A stretch of DNA of 64,000 nt, taken from Ehretia macrophylla (lineage: Eukaryota > Streptophyta > Magnoliopsida > Boraginales > Ehretiaceae). The position numbers and the translations under genes were made by a program. The stretch is taken from contig CM075772.1 of the NCBI GenBank assembly GCA_037974665.1, positions 36,061,052 to 36,125,051 of the forward strand, given 5' to 3'. The notes beneath the pieces were generated by a model. The model made no database searches and had not been told where the DNA came from. It was given only the letters and a program-made list of their open reading frames with translations. Each line of letters starts with the position of its first letter. The stretch's first letter is position 1. Shown here in pieces: positions 1-11,000 of this stretch.

Positions 1-3
1 ACA

Positions 4-16
4 TCCTTCCCCCCTT
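4..16 (-). promoter_or_regulatory. Polypurine tract of D copy 1
   Basis: On the minus strand this reads AAGGGGGGAAGGA and sits directly before the expected TGTGATAACC start of the adjoining LTR. The position equals that of the tracts of the other elements in the window. It would prime plus-strand DNA synthesis. Confidence 0.75.
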
Positions 17-21
17 AAAAC

Positions 22-39
22 AATTGCGTCCTCGCAATT
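22..39 (-). other. Pre-PPT stem-loop, D copy 1
   Basis: Minus strand AATTGCG-AGGA-CGCAATT: a perfect 7-bp stem with a 4-base loop, 5 bases before the AAGG of the polypurine tract. D has no pol here, yet the stem is kept. See the finding on the covarying hairpin. Confidence 0.8.
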
Positions 40-522
40 CTTCTTCCCATAAAACTCTGCATCCACTGAAATCCAATTCTGACTAATCTTCATTAGCTAC
101 TGAACAAGTATTTCATCAAGATGACCAATAGGAAAGGTGAAGTAGAAATGCCAAGTGGTAACGCCAAATAAAGGCTCAAATGTAGATACCGTTCAAGAAT
201 CCCGTTGACACGAATACCGAAGAATAATAAATTCCAACCAAGAGCGCCGAGATAATACAAACAAAGACTAAAGCAAAGATACTGTAGATGTTATCAATAC
301 CACATACTAATGGCAAGAAGAGTACCGAAGGAATACCCTACATAAGAATCTTCAATAGAAGTCTAACAAGTACCCAATAAGAAAGTTAAGAGATAACCAG
401 AGTATATGCACCTCATGCAGTGCTGATTACTGTAAATAGACCCAGCTGAAAGTTCTGTAAAGGAATATAGAGAAGAATGCCAAAGGCCAACCTCTAAATG
501 AAATCTTCCAATCACTGAGTTC

Positions 523-816
523 CTACCGCAACATCTTAATCAAATAGCAAGTAGAAAATCCCCTGAGTGGAAAGACCGAAGGAGAAGCCATAAACAGTAC
601 AAAATAATATGTCCAATCAGAATTCCAAGTGTAGGATCTTCCATTAAATGCCAATAAGGAAAATACTACTAGAATGCCCAATAAGAATTCCAAAGAATAC
701 CGTAAGTAATATGAGATAATGGGTCTGATAGGGATTCCAGTTACCAAACCAACTAAGGAATGCCGAAGAAAATACCCGAACAATACTCCAATAAGAAAGT
801 AGCCAAGTTTGCCCAA
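523..816 (-). CDS. Hydrophobic reading frame in D copy 1 (doubtful gene)
   Basis: A 97-residue frame rich in Leu, Ile, Phe, Gly and Tyr, with recurring pieces such as FLIGVLFG and FLLGILVV. It is the same sequence as the C-terminal 97 residues of the frame at 4842-5231 with a few changes. The start codon is internal to that longer frame because a stop interrupts copy 1 upstream. I do not recognise a family. The composition follows from translating a T-rich degenerate repeat, so this may not be a protein at all. Confidence 0.2.
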   Translation of the reverse strand: MGKLGYFLIGVLFGYFLRHSLVGLVTGIPIRPIISYYLRYSLEFLLGILVVFSLLAFNGRSYTWNSDWTYYFVLFMASPSVFPLRGFSTCYLIKMLR

Positions 817-1714
817 TAAGTAATTACTAAATTATTGGCCACTGAGAATTCCATAAAATACCATTGAAGAATTTCCTATCAGAGATGCCAGTATTATACC
901 AATAAAGATCAAGACACATATACCACAGATAATATTGTGCAGTAAGGCCGATTAAAATCCCAATAGCCAAATCCACCAAGAAATGCCAACAGAAGTCCCC
1001 AAAGAATAGCCAATAAGAAACCAAAGAATGTCACCAAACAACAACCAAATAGAATCCCAAAAGAAAGCTAGTCTTTTATGATTGCCAATCACAAGGAAGA
1101 ATCTTAGAAGTTTGCCAATAACTGAGCTCCAAAGACAAACACCAACTCCCAAATCAAGGCTAGTCAAATGCCATTCATTTCTTACCAATCCATACACCTT
1201 GAAAAGCCAGCGGTGAATCACTTTCTTCAGGGGAGGAAGAGGACTTACTTACTATTTCAACGGAACATGTATGAATGCCAATATATCACAGTTATACACA
1301 TGCCTTAAACTATTATGCAAGCAAGTTTACAAAAGAGTTTATTCAACAAAGTCACTCAAGCATAACAATCAAGTCAAGCACAACATAATCAATTTCAAAT
1401 CATGGCACAACCAATTCAAGACATTCCAATACACACATTACAAGCAATACTCCAAGCAAATAACAATTCACGAGGTCGATTCGATTCACAATACCAATTC
1501 GATAGGTCAATTCAATGCACAACTAGACACTTTACTTCACTTAGCACACAATTAACACATAACACATAACTATATCACATAGGAGCACACTTTCATGTCA
1601 ACACACACATTCTCACATGCAAGCATACACTTCCAAGACACACTTAACGAGCACACATTCAAGGATCACTACCCAGCAGACTGAGGACCCTGTCCTGGCT
1701 TATAAGCTACACAA

Positions 1715-1726
1715 GCTCTGATACCA
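1715..1726 (-). promoter_or_regulatory. Primer-binding site (initiator-Met tRNA), D copy 1
   Basis: Minus strand TGGTATCAGAGC, two bases inside the LTR edge at 1729. This 12-mer is the standard plant initiator-methionine tRNA primer site of Ty3/gypsy elements. Confidence 0.9.
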
Positions 1727-2275
1727 CCTGTAACACCCCGATCCCTCTCGAGAACGGGAGTTCTATCAATCAAACTAATCACAACCCAAACCAAAACCCA
1801 GGCAAAATTTTCAGGGAAAACGGACGGAGTGTCCCCTGTTTCTAGGCAAAAGCAACAAACCTACGACAACATATAAGTGGACCAATACCATGTCCAAACA
1901 TTCAACCACCTCGAGGCCATCCGAGCCTTGGTTCACAACATGCAAATCACAAGTAAATATACATTCATGCTTAACAATTAAACTTTACCATCCTATTATA
2001 TAAGCTAGACTATCAAATTTTTCTATTTTTTTTCTTTGTCATTACAAACATACATTGAAGATAAGCTACATTAACTAAGTACATAATCTAACTTATCAAA
2101 CCACCTCAACCACTAAGCTAGATTTAAATTTACATTTCTTTTAACAATAAATACATACAACATATGAAAGCATATATCTTTACTTCTTTGACAGCTCAAG
2201 CCACAAAGCACGCAAGATAACTCTTTAGGCACGAACTATCACATATCCACGAACTTTTCAGCTAACAAGGCATTC

Positions 2276-3588
2276 CTGAAATGTGGTGGTGAGGAGTAAG
2301 TATACACAACACGTATACTCAGTGAGGGTGAGACAGATATCGAGTTGGAGAGAAAGAAAGTCGTGCAATGCAAATAAGACAGTTAATCAATATAACTGAT
2401 AAATAAGCAATCAAAACAAACAATCAATACAATAAGCAATTACTGAAAGCATTAACACAACCATTCAAAGCTATACCACACTTTGAAGGCTATGGTTCAC
2501 TCTTACGAGCAATATACCATTTCACGAGCGATACATCAATCTCGAGCTTGATGTTGACAACGATGACAATAAGCGCGCAACCACCTTATAACACCAGTTT
2601 GGAATACCCCGGAAGTATCCAATCAAATATACGACCCAAATCTCCTTGGGAGGCAACCCAAGCGAAAATGGGAATAGCAGCAGAGCTAGAGCAACCAACA
2701 CTGGCAACCCGAGGCTACCCAGAGAGGCTCATCCCTCACGCATGAGACACTATGCAATGCAAGACTCGATACAAGGCGATAAACGAGCGATAAACAAGAT
2801 ATCAAGCTTTCTCAACAATGGATAAACATTTCAATCAACAACCAACTCTAACAAGCGGAATAAGCATTAGCAAGCATAACAAGCAATAATAAGCATTAAC
2901 AAGCATTCTATAGGCATAACTTCAAGAAAACACACAAAGTCACAAATCGGCCCTAACTATCAAAACACTACCATCTCTAAACGAGCCACGAGTTCCGGAA
3001 ACCGACTTCGCCAATCTTCTTAGGTCACTATAAAGCACGTCTAGAGACTCCGAAACCCTACTTAACCCTAGAATTCACGCAAAGCCCGGTTTTCCCCCTT
3101 TGCTCGTATGAACTATAACTATACTAGCCAAACACCCAACCAATACCACGACTGCACCAAAAGTGCTTCCATGGGCTCCCGAAACAATGCCATCACGCAA
3201 AACGAGAAAATACTAAAGTCGACCTAAACGACCCCGACTTTCACTAAGCCATTTTTCTCCGCTTTTCCATTACACATTCCAATTAAACCACACATTTAGG
3301 CATTCTAGCATACCTAGCACCTTTTCACATCAACAGACAGCATAACTGCGCAACTTTATCATTTCAAGGGTTTACTATTCACTAATTACTATTCATTAAA
3401 CAATTTAAATTGCAATTTCGATTTTCAATCTCAGAAAATGCTAAAAAGCTATAAATACATGTTCTACAATCAACAAGGAACATTCTTTAAGCAACAAAAC
3501 GATTAAAACAACAATTTACGTATAAGTTCTAAAAATTAAATTTTAGACATACATTTTTCAAATGCGCAAATAACGATGAAACCCTCAC
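2276..3588 (-). other. Putative LTR intron in D
   Basis: On the minus strand the donor is CTAAG|GTGAGGG and the acceptor CATTTCAG|GA, 1313 bp apart. Donor and acceptor occupy the same relative place as in the A/B/C, E and F LTRs. Predicted from sequence only; no transcript evidence is available here. Confidence 0.45.
2299..2319 (-). other. LTR hairpin near the acceptor, D
   Basis: AGTATAC, 7-base loop, GTATACT: a perfect 7-bp stem 22 bases from the acceptor-like CAG. It is the positional equivalent of the TGAGCAA/TTGCTCA hairpin in the A/B/C LTRs, with a different stem sequence. Confidence 0.6.
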
Positions 3589-3784
3589 CTTAGACGCTCC
3601 TAGACGCTAGGAAAACCTCGTAGGACGTCTCGAAAACCACCCCGTGCAAGCTCATGCGAAGAATCGAACATTTTGGCTTGAAATCTTTTTTTTTCTTAAC
3701 CCTCATTTTCGGCCAGCTCTCTCTCTGTTTTTAGCTCTTTTTTTATTTTTGTGCTATTTTAAGCTATTTTAAAAGATGACACAA

Positions 3785-3810
3785 GGTCAACTTGGTCAAG
3801 GCTTGGTCAA
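3785..3810 (-). promoter_or_regulatory. W-box cluster in the D LTR
   Basis: Three GGTCAA sites (TTGACC on the coding strand) at 3785, 3794 and 3805. TTGACC/T is the known binding core of WRKY transcription factors. A run of AT-rich, TATA-like sequence (TTTTAAAATAGC, minus strand) follows within 40 bases, so this is likely the promoter region of the LTR. Confidence 0.5.
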
Positions 3811-4341
3811 ACTAGCCTATTTCATGCATTTTTAAGCTAAAACAACTATGGAAATATTAATTCTAGCTAGCAACAATTAAAATATAAAATTTAAGTCATC
3901 TAAATACTAGTTTTCACTATTTGTTGAGGACTAGAATTCATTTCCTAACTATCTCTATCGATATGCTATGCACTTTGCGTCAATAGAAGAACAACAATTA
4001 AATCTTAAAGAATCTAATAAATATATCATTTTTGGAAAGCATCATAGTTTAAAATTTACTCCGGCTCGGAGCTACTTTTCATTTAATTGAAATATGAGCA
4101 TTTAAGCGCAAGAAAAATTAAACCGATTGACATCAATATTTAAAGTAGTTGTTATTCCGTTAGAATAATTAGCTCAAGTATTATTCTAGTTACTTCTAAA
4201 AGAAATATGAAAATAGAGCTACAAATAAATGTTCAACTAAAAGTAAACACATAATCCAATGCTAACATTTAAGATGTCACTAGTTAAATGCAATTAAATG
4301 CATGGCGGGTTCGGGTTATCACATCCTTCCCCCCTTAAAAC

Positions 4342-4359
4342 AGTTGCATCCTCGCAATT
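4342..4359 (-). other. Pre-PPT stem-loop, D copy 2
   Basis: Same place as in copy 1, but the stem has decayed: AATTGCG-AGGA-TGCAACT leaves one mismatch and one G-T wobble. Confidence 0.6.
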
Positions 4360-4841
4360 CTTCTTCCAATAAACTTTGCATCCACTAAAATCCAATTCTG
4401 ACTAATCTTCATTAGCTACTGAACAAGTATTTCATCAAGATGACCAATAGGAAAGTTCAAGTAGAAATGCCAAGTGGTAACGCCAAATAAAGGCTCAAAT
4501 GTAGATACAGTACAAAAATCCCGTTGACACGAATACCGAAGAATAATAAATTCCAACAAAGAGCGCCGAGATAATACCAACAAAGACTAAAGCAAAGATA
4601 CTATAAATGTTATCAATACCACATACTAATGGCAAGAAGAGTACCGAACGAATACCCTACTTAAGAATCTTCAATAGAAGTCTAACAAGTACCCAATAAG
4701 AAAGTTAAGAGATAACCAGAGTAGATGCACCTCATGCAGTGCTGATTACTGTAAATAGACCCAGCTGAAAGTTCTGTAAAAGAATATAGAGAAGAATACC
4801 AAAGGCCAACCTCTAAATGAAATCTTCCAATCACTGAGTTC

Positions 4842-5231
4842 CTACCGCAACATCTTAATCAAATAGCAAGTAGAGATTCCCCTAAGTGGAAAGACCGAAG
4901 GAGAAGCCATAAACAGTACAAAATAATATGTCCAATCAGAATTCCAAGTGTAGGATCTTCCATTAAATGCCAATAAGGAAAATACTAGTAGAATGCCCAA
5001 TAAGAATTCCAAAGAATACCGTAAGTAATATGAGATAATGGGTCTGATAGGGATTCCAGTTACCAAACCAACTAAGGGATGCCGAAGAAAATACCCGAAC
5101 AATACTCCAATAAGAAAGTAGCCAAGTTTGCCCAATAAGTAAATACTAAATAATTGGCCACTGAGAATTCCATAAAATACCATTGAAGAATTTCCAATCA
5201 GAGATGCCAGTATTATACCAATAAAGATCAA
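4842..5231 (-). CDS. Longest hydrophobic reading frame of D (129 residues, doubtful gene)
   Basis: This frame is strongly hydrophobic, with three or four stretches that could span a membrane, for example around residues 1-30 and 35-60. Short recurring units of the type (F/L)(L/I)IG.L.G come from the DNA repeat TTCTTATTGG. It lies in the D internal region where gag-pol would be in an autonomous element. Two more hydrophobic frames lie upstream in other frames (5146-5343 and 5325-5516), so any original single frame is already broken. I recognise no family. It may be a decayed acquired gene or simply repeat DNA that happens to be open. Confidence 0.25.
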   Translation of the reverse strand: MIFIGIILASLIGNSSMVFYGILSGQLFSIYLLGKLGYFLIGVLFGYFLRHPLVGLVTGIPIRPIISYYLRYSLEFLLGILLVFSLLAFNGRSYTWNSDWTYYFVLFMASPSVFPLRGISTCYLIKMLR

Positions 5232-5796
5232 GACACATATACCATAGATAATACTGTGCAGTAAGGCCGATTAAAATCCCAATAGCCAAATCCACCAAGA
5301 AATGCCAACAGAAGTCCCCAAAGATTACCCAATAAGAAGCCAAAGAATGTCAACATACAACAACCAAATAGAATCCCAAAAGAAAGCTACTCTTTTATGA
5401 TTGCCAATCACAAGGAAGAATCTTAGAAGTTTGCCAATAACTGAGCTCCAAAGACAAACACCAACTCCCAAATCAAGGCTAGTCAAATGCCATTCATTTC
5501 TTGCCAATCCATACACCTTGAAAAGCCAGCGGTGAACCCCTTTCTTTAGGGGAGGAAGAGGACTTACTTACCATTTCAACGGAACATGTATGAATGCCAG
5601 GATATCACATTTATACACATGCTTTATACTATTATGAAAGCAAGTTTACAAAAGAGTTTATTCAACAAAGTCATTCAAACATAACAATCAAGTCAAGCAC
5701 AACATAATCAATTTCAAATCACGACACAACCAATTCAAGACATTCCAATACACACATTACAAGTAATACTCCAAGCAAATAACAATTCACGAGGTC

Positions 5797-5801
5797 GATT
5801 C
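5797..5801. repeat. Target duplication GATTC, left side of A1
   Basis: GATTC here and at 15273-15277 flank A1 exactly. The uninterrupted site is seen in D copy 1, where GATTC is followed directly by GATTCACAATACC. Confidence 0.95.
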
Positions 5802-8071
5802 TGTCACACCCCGACCCGACCCCGCAAAAGGCCAAGCCCGGACCCCACACACGGACGGGGTATCCTCTGGACCACGGACGATCCAAAGAGCCTAAAACCA
5901 ATATAACACTTGCGAAAGCCATATAATAATAAAACAAGCCAACTTTCTTCAAAAACATACATTTCTTATTTTCCAACTTTCCAAGCCAAAAATGATATGC
6001 ATACTACACAAGTATTTATGCCACTAATCCATTCCATTAGCATGCATTTTCTTACTAGTCACAAGAGTGTAAGTTACAACTTTTCATTCTTTCAACTTAT
6101 ACAACATAAGACCGTAGAGGCCTCAAACTAGAAAATACATACAAGGCTACAAGCCTCAAAATTAAGCGACATCCAAGCAATATACATATCATGCAAGGCT
6201 CACACAAAAATCTGGTAACCAACCACCAGCAAAGCAGAGAAGAGCAATCACGGGAACACCTCCACCTGTTCCTCCTCCTCAATTACCTCGAGAGGGTCTG
6301 CTTCAACTACTCCTGTAAAAATATTGTATAGAGAGGAATGAACAAAAACTATTGCTCAGCGAGGGCAATTGGTCTCAAGGATGGAGATGAGAGGAGTATG
6401 CAATGCAATTAGCAAAGCAATACATACAAAGCATATAAAGATACAACCAAAGCCAATAATAAAGCAAGACAAGTATTTAAAGCTGCAAACACTCATTCAA
6501 AGGATACGATACTCTTTTCACGAGCAACCTTCAAACATGAATTCGATGACGACGCGCCGGCCCAAACCACCTTATAACACCAGTTTGGAATACCCCGGAA
6601 GTATCCATCAACCTACGACCCAAATCTCCCTGGGAGGCAACCCAAGCGAGAAAGGGAATAGCAGTGGAGCTAGAGCAACCAACACTGGCAACCCAAGGCT
6701 ACCCAGAGAGGCCCATCATTCACGCGCGAGACACTATGCAATGCAAGACTCGATACAAGGCGATAAAGCCACACGTGAAAGAATAACAAAGTAGGTTATT
6801 CTCGCACGCAATAGCAGCAATTTATAAGCATTTCAACCCAAAACAGCTCAACAACTATTCCAAGCAACCCTAACCATTCTATAGGCATAAAGTCAAGAAA
6901 ACACACAAAAACACAAATCGGCCCCAACTATCAAAACACTACCATTTCCAAACGAGCCACGAGTTCTGGAAACCAACTTCGCCAACCCTCCTAGGTCACC
7001 ATAAGGTACGTCTAAAGATCCCGAAACCTTACTTTACCCTAGAACTCGCGCAAAGCCCCGATTTCCCCCTTTCTCGTTTGAACTACAACTATACCAACCA
7101 AACACCCAACCAACGCCATATTTGCACCAAAAGTGCTTCCATGGCCTCCCGAAACAATGCCAACACGCAAAACGAGAAAATGCCAAACTCGACCTAAACG
7201 GCCCCGACTTTCCCAAAGGCATAATTCTCGTTTTTTCTACTACGCAACCCAAAAAAACCACACATTTTAGCATTCTAGCGTACCTAGCACATTTCTATAT
7301 CAACAGAAAACATAACAGCGCAACTTCAACGTTTCAAGGTTTTACTATTCATAAAACACTATTCAATTGACAATTTAATTTGTAATCACAACATTTAACC
7401 GCAGAAAATGTTACAAAGCTATAAATACATGTTCTACAAATGCCAAGGAACATTCTAGAAGCATCAAATCGCTTTAAATAACGATCTACGGACAAATCTC
7501 AAAATTGACAAAGTTAACATACATAACGTTTAAATGCGCAAATGACATGCTTCCCTCACCTCAGGTACTCCTAGTCGCTAGGAAAACAACGCTAGTTGCC
7601 TCAGAAATCACCCCGCACGAGCTCACGCAAAGATTGAATGATTGGAAGGTGAAAGGTTTTTTTTTTTTCCTCCTCAAAGCTCTCGGCCTTCTCCTCTGTT
7701 TTCAGCTGTAATTTATTTTTTTTATTTTGCTTAGTTTTAGCTTATAAGGTGTTAAATGGTCAAAGGGTCAAAGGTCCAAGGTCAAACTACTTAAAACTTG
7801 GTCAAAGAGCCTTATTTTGTGCGTTTTAAAGACATTTTAGCTAGGGAAAGATCAAATAAAGCTTGCAACAATTAAAATATAAAATTTAAGTCATCTAAAT
7901 ACTAGTTTCATTATTTGCTGAGGACTAGAAATCGTTATCTAGCTATCGCTCCTTAAATGCAATGCACGTTGCGACAGCGAGAAAGTAACAATTAATTCAC
8001 AAAGAATTTAAGGAAATATAATTTTCAAAATAATAAACAAGAAATTTCATATTCCGGGCTCGGGTATTACA
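5802..8071 (-). repeat. A1 3' LTR
   Basis: A 2270-bp LTR, minus-strand ends TGTAATACCC and GGGTGTGACA. It closely matches 13007-15272. The end near 5802 carries the GC-rich U5 sequence shared with F (GTCCGTGTGT...GGGTCCGG type). Confidence 0.95.
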
Positions 8072-8084
8072 CCCTCTCCCCCTT
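8072..8084 (-). promoter_or_regulatory. A1 polypurine tract
   Basis: Minus strand AAGGGGGAGAGGG immediately before the 3' LTR. It overlaps the TAA stop of pol. Confidence 0.85.
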
Positions 8085-11000
8085 AAAACAATTGCGCCCA
8101 CGCAATTCCTACCTGGTCAACAAACAACTCCGGATACTGATCTCGAACCTGGTCCTCTCTTTCCCAAGTTGCTTCCTCAAACCCATGATGATTCCACAGA
8201 ACCTTTACTAACGGAATACTCTTTCTGCGAAACTCCTGAATCTTCCGATCCACAATTCTAATCGGTTTCTCTTCATAAGACAACTTTTCTTCAATCTGCA
8301 AAGGCTCTGGTTCAAGTACATGTGAAGGGTCTGGATGATACTTTTTCAACATAGACACATGGAACACATCGTGTAGTCTCGACAAGCTCGGAGGCAAAGC
8401 TAATCGATAAGCCAAAGGACCTACGTTTTCGGTGATCTCATACGGACCCACATACCTGGGACTAAGCTTCCCGCTCTTACCGTGCCGAATCAATCCCTTC
8501 CGTGGAGAAATCTTAAGAAACACCCAATCTCCCAAATCAAACTCAAGATCCCGACGGTGCTTATCGGCATAACTCTTCTGGCGCCTCTGAGCTGTAAGCA
8601 TACGCTGGTGAATAAGGTGAACATTATCTACCATCTTTATCATGTCAGGTAGCACAGTCGGGTCAACTGTTCTCATCTCTCCAACCTCTTCCCAATATAA
8701 CGGGGGTCTGTATTTACGACCATACAACGCCTCGTAGGGAGCCATACCTATAGTAGATTGATAACTATTGTTGTAGGCGAACTCCGCTAAAGGCAAAACT
8801 TCTCCCAATTCTTCCCAAAGTCTAACACACATGCCCGAAGCATGTCTTCCAAGATCCTGATGGTTCTCTCAGACTGGCCATCAGTTTACGGATGATATGC
8901 AGTACTGAAGCTCAACTTAGTTCCCATGGCCTCTTGCAACTTCTGCCAAAAACGAGATCTGAATATGGGATCTCTATCTGACACTATACTCTGTGGCACA
9001 CCATGCAATCTCACAATATTAGCAACATAAAGTTCAGCTAACTTATCAAGGCTATCCTGTTTGTTCACGGGAATAAAATGTGTAACTTTAGTCAAGCGGT
9101 CCACAACAACCCAAACAGAATCACATCCTCTCGGAGATCTACGAAGATCGGTCACAAGGTCCATTGTTATATGTACCCACTTCCATTGCGGAATCGACAA
9201 CGGTTGTAGAAGTCCGGCTGGCCTCTGATGCTCAACTTTAACCCTCTGACAAGTCAAAGATCTGGATACAGACCCAGCAATCTCCCTCCTCATATTGTTC
9301 TACCAGAAGTGTTGTTTCAAATCTCTATACATTTTTGTACTGCTGGGGTGAATCGTGTCACTCGAATTATGTGCCTCACACAGGATCTCATTCTTCAAAG
9401 TCGGATCATCTGGAACACATACTCTATCCCTGAATCTGAAGATGCCATCTGCATGTAATTTAAACTCTGACTCTCCCCCTTTTGATTTTCCTTGGATCTT
9501 CAAGATGTGAGGATCAGTCTTTTGAGCTTCTCTAATCTGTGCTAGCAACCCTGACTGAATCTGCAAACTAGCAAATCGAATCCCTACCTCAGTAGCTTCT
9601 GGTTTCCAAGAACAAATTTCTTCCAAAGTCTCCTAATCCTTGATAATCAAGCTTGCAACAGTAGCCTTTCGACTCAAAGCATCAGCGACAACATTTGCCT
9701 TACCTGGCACGTAGTTAATAGAACAGTTATAACCACCCAACAACTCTAGCCATCTCCGCTGCCTCATATTTAGATCCTTCTGTGAAAACAAATACTTGAG
9801 ACTCTTGTGGTCAGTAAATATTTCAAATCTGCAACCCCACAAGTAATGACGCCACTTCTTCAATGCAAACACAACTGCAGCTAACTCAAGATCATGTGTA
9901 GGGTAATTGACTTCATAAGGTTTCAATTTCCTAGAAGCATAAGCAATCACCTTACCATTCTGCATTAAAACACAGCCCAAACCTTCCTTAGATGCATCAC
10001 TGTAGACAACAAAGTTCTATGTTCCCTCAGGTAAAGCTAGTATAGGAGCTGTAGTTAGTCTCTTCTTCAATTCTTGGAAACTGGTTTCACATTTGGCATC
10101 CCAATTGTAAGCAATTTTCTTCCAAGTCAACTGGCTCAAAGGTCCAGAAATTTTGGAGAAGTCTTTAACAAATCTTCGGTAGTAACCTGCCAATCCAAGA
10201 AAACTCCGAATCTCTGACACCGTCTCAGGTCTCTTCCAAGATGAAACAACTTCAATCTTAGCTGGGTCCACTGAGATTCCTCGATCTGAAATGATATGGC
10301 CTAGAAAAGATATATGATTCAACCAGAACTCACACTTGCTGAATTTAGCAAAAAGCTTGTTTTCCTGCAAAGTCTGTACCACAATCTCCAAGTGTTGCTC
10401 ATGTTCAGCCTCGTTCTTCGAATACACTAAAATGTCGTCAATAAAGATCACGACAAATTGATCAAGGTAAGGTCGAAAAACTCTCTGCATCAAGTCCATG
10501 AATGCGGCTGGTGCATTCGTCAATCCAAACGGCAACACAACAAACTCATAGTGGCCATATCTTGTCCTGAAAGCCGTCTTCGGTATATCGTCACTCCGAA
10601 TTCTAAGTTGATAGTAACCCTTCCTCAAATCAAATTTGGAGTAAACACTCGCACCCTGCAACTGGTCAAACAACTCCTCAATCAACGGCAAGGGGTATTT
10701 ATTCTTAATCGTGACTTGATTAAGTCCACTGTAATCAATGCATAAACGTAGCGTGCCGTCGTTCTTTCTCACAAACAACACAGGCGACCCCACGGTGAAG
10801 AACTAGGTTGTATGAACCCTTTCTCAAGCAAATTCTGAAGCTGAATTTTTAACTCCTAAAGTTCAGCCGATGCCATTCTATAAGGACTCCTAGAAATTGG
10901 CGCAGTGCCTGGCACAAGATCAATCATAAACTCAATCTCCCTATCCGGTGGTAAACCCGGTAATTCCTCGGGAAATACTCCAGGGAAGTCTCTAACAATC

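Larger units (their letters stand above)
4..1728 (-). mobile_element. Element D, internal region copy 1 (non-autonomous LTR element)
   Basis: This is the internal region of a minus-strand LTR element, bounded by a primer-binding site next to the LTR at 1729 and a polypurine tract at 4-16. It is only about 1.73 kb long and shows no gag, protease, RT, RNase H or integrase motif, so it cannot be autonomous. About 60-1220 is a degenerate, irregularly spaced repeat whose plus-strand motif is CCAATAAGAA with AT-rich spacers; 1230-1700 is A/C-rich leader-like sequence. It is highly similar along its length to the second copy at 4324-5801 plus 15278-15523. Bases 1-3 (ACA) match the last bases of the D LTR, so another LTR probably lies just outside the window. 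Confidence 0.8.
1729..4323 (-). repeat. Element D LTR, shared by two D internal regions
   Basis: A 2595-bp LTR with ends TGTGATAACC... and ...GGTGTTACA on the minus strand. A primer-binding site lies on one side (1715-1726) and a polypurine tract on the other (4324-4336), so the same LTR serves both internal copies. It closely matches the LTR at 15524-18119. Inside are three GGTCAA sites at 3785-3810, a splice-donor-like site at 3588, an acceptor-like site at 2276, a hairpin at 2299-2319 and a GC-rich core near 2560-2760, all shared with the Tekay LTRs elsewhere in the window. Confidence 0.9.
4324..5801 (-). mobile_element. Element D, internal region copy 2, 3' part
   Basis: This is the polypurine-tract side of the second D internal region. 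It matches 4-1500 almost base for base and stops at the GATTC that was duplicated when A1 inserted. The rest continues at 15278. The degenerate CCAATAAGAA repeat fills about 4380-5540. Rejoining the halves without the duplicated GATTC gives about 1726 bp, the same length as copy 1. Confidence 0.85.

Noticed and set aside
523..1221. Treating the D hydrophobic frames as a real transporter or membrane protein gene
   Set aside because: The frames shift between neighbours and the residues follow from a T-rich DNA repeat; no family signature. Kept only as low-confidence entries.
2522..2745. Open frames on both strands in the LTR GC-rich core (also 6369-6794, 13687-13998, 51305-51574, 58840-59109)
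   Set aside because: These recur only because the LTR core recurs. The frames have no shared start, run on either strand and shift between copies, so conservation is at the nucleotide level.
8083..8832. Separate intact gene for a chromodomain protein
   Set aside because: The 249-codon open frame is the frameshifted C-terminus of A1 integrase; its apparent start lies inside the integrase core.
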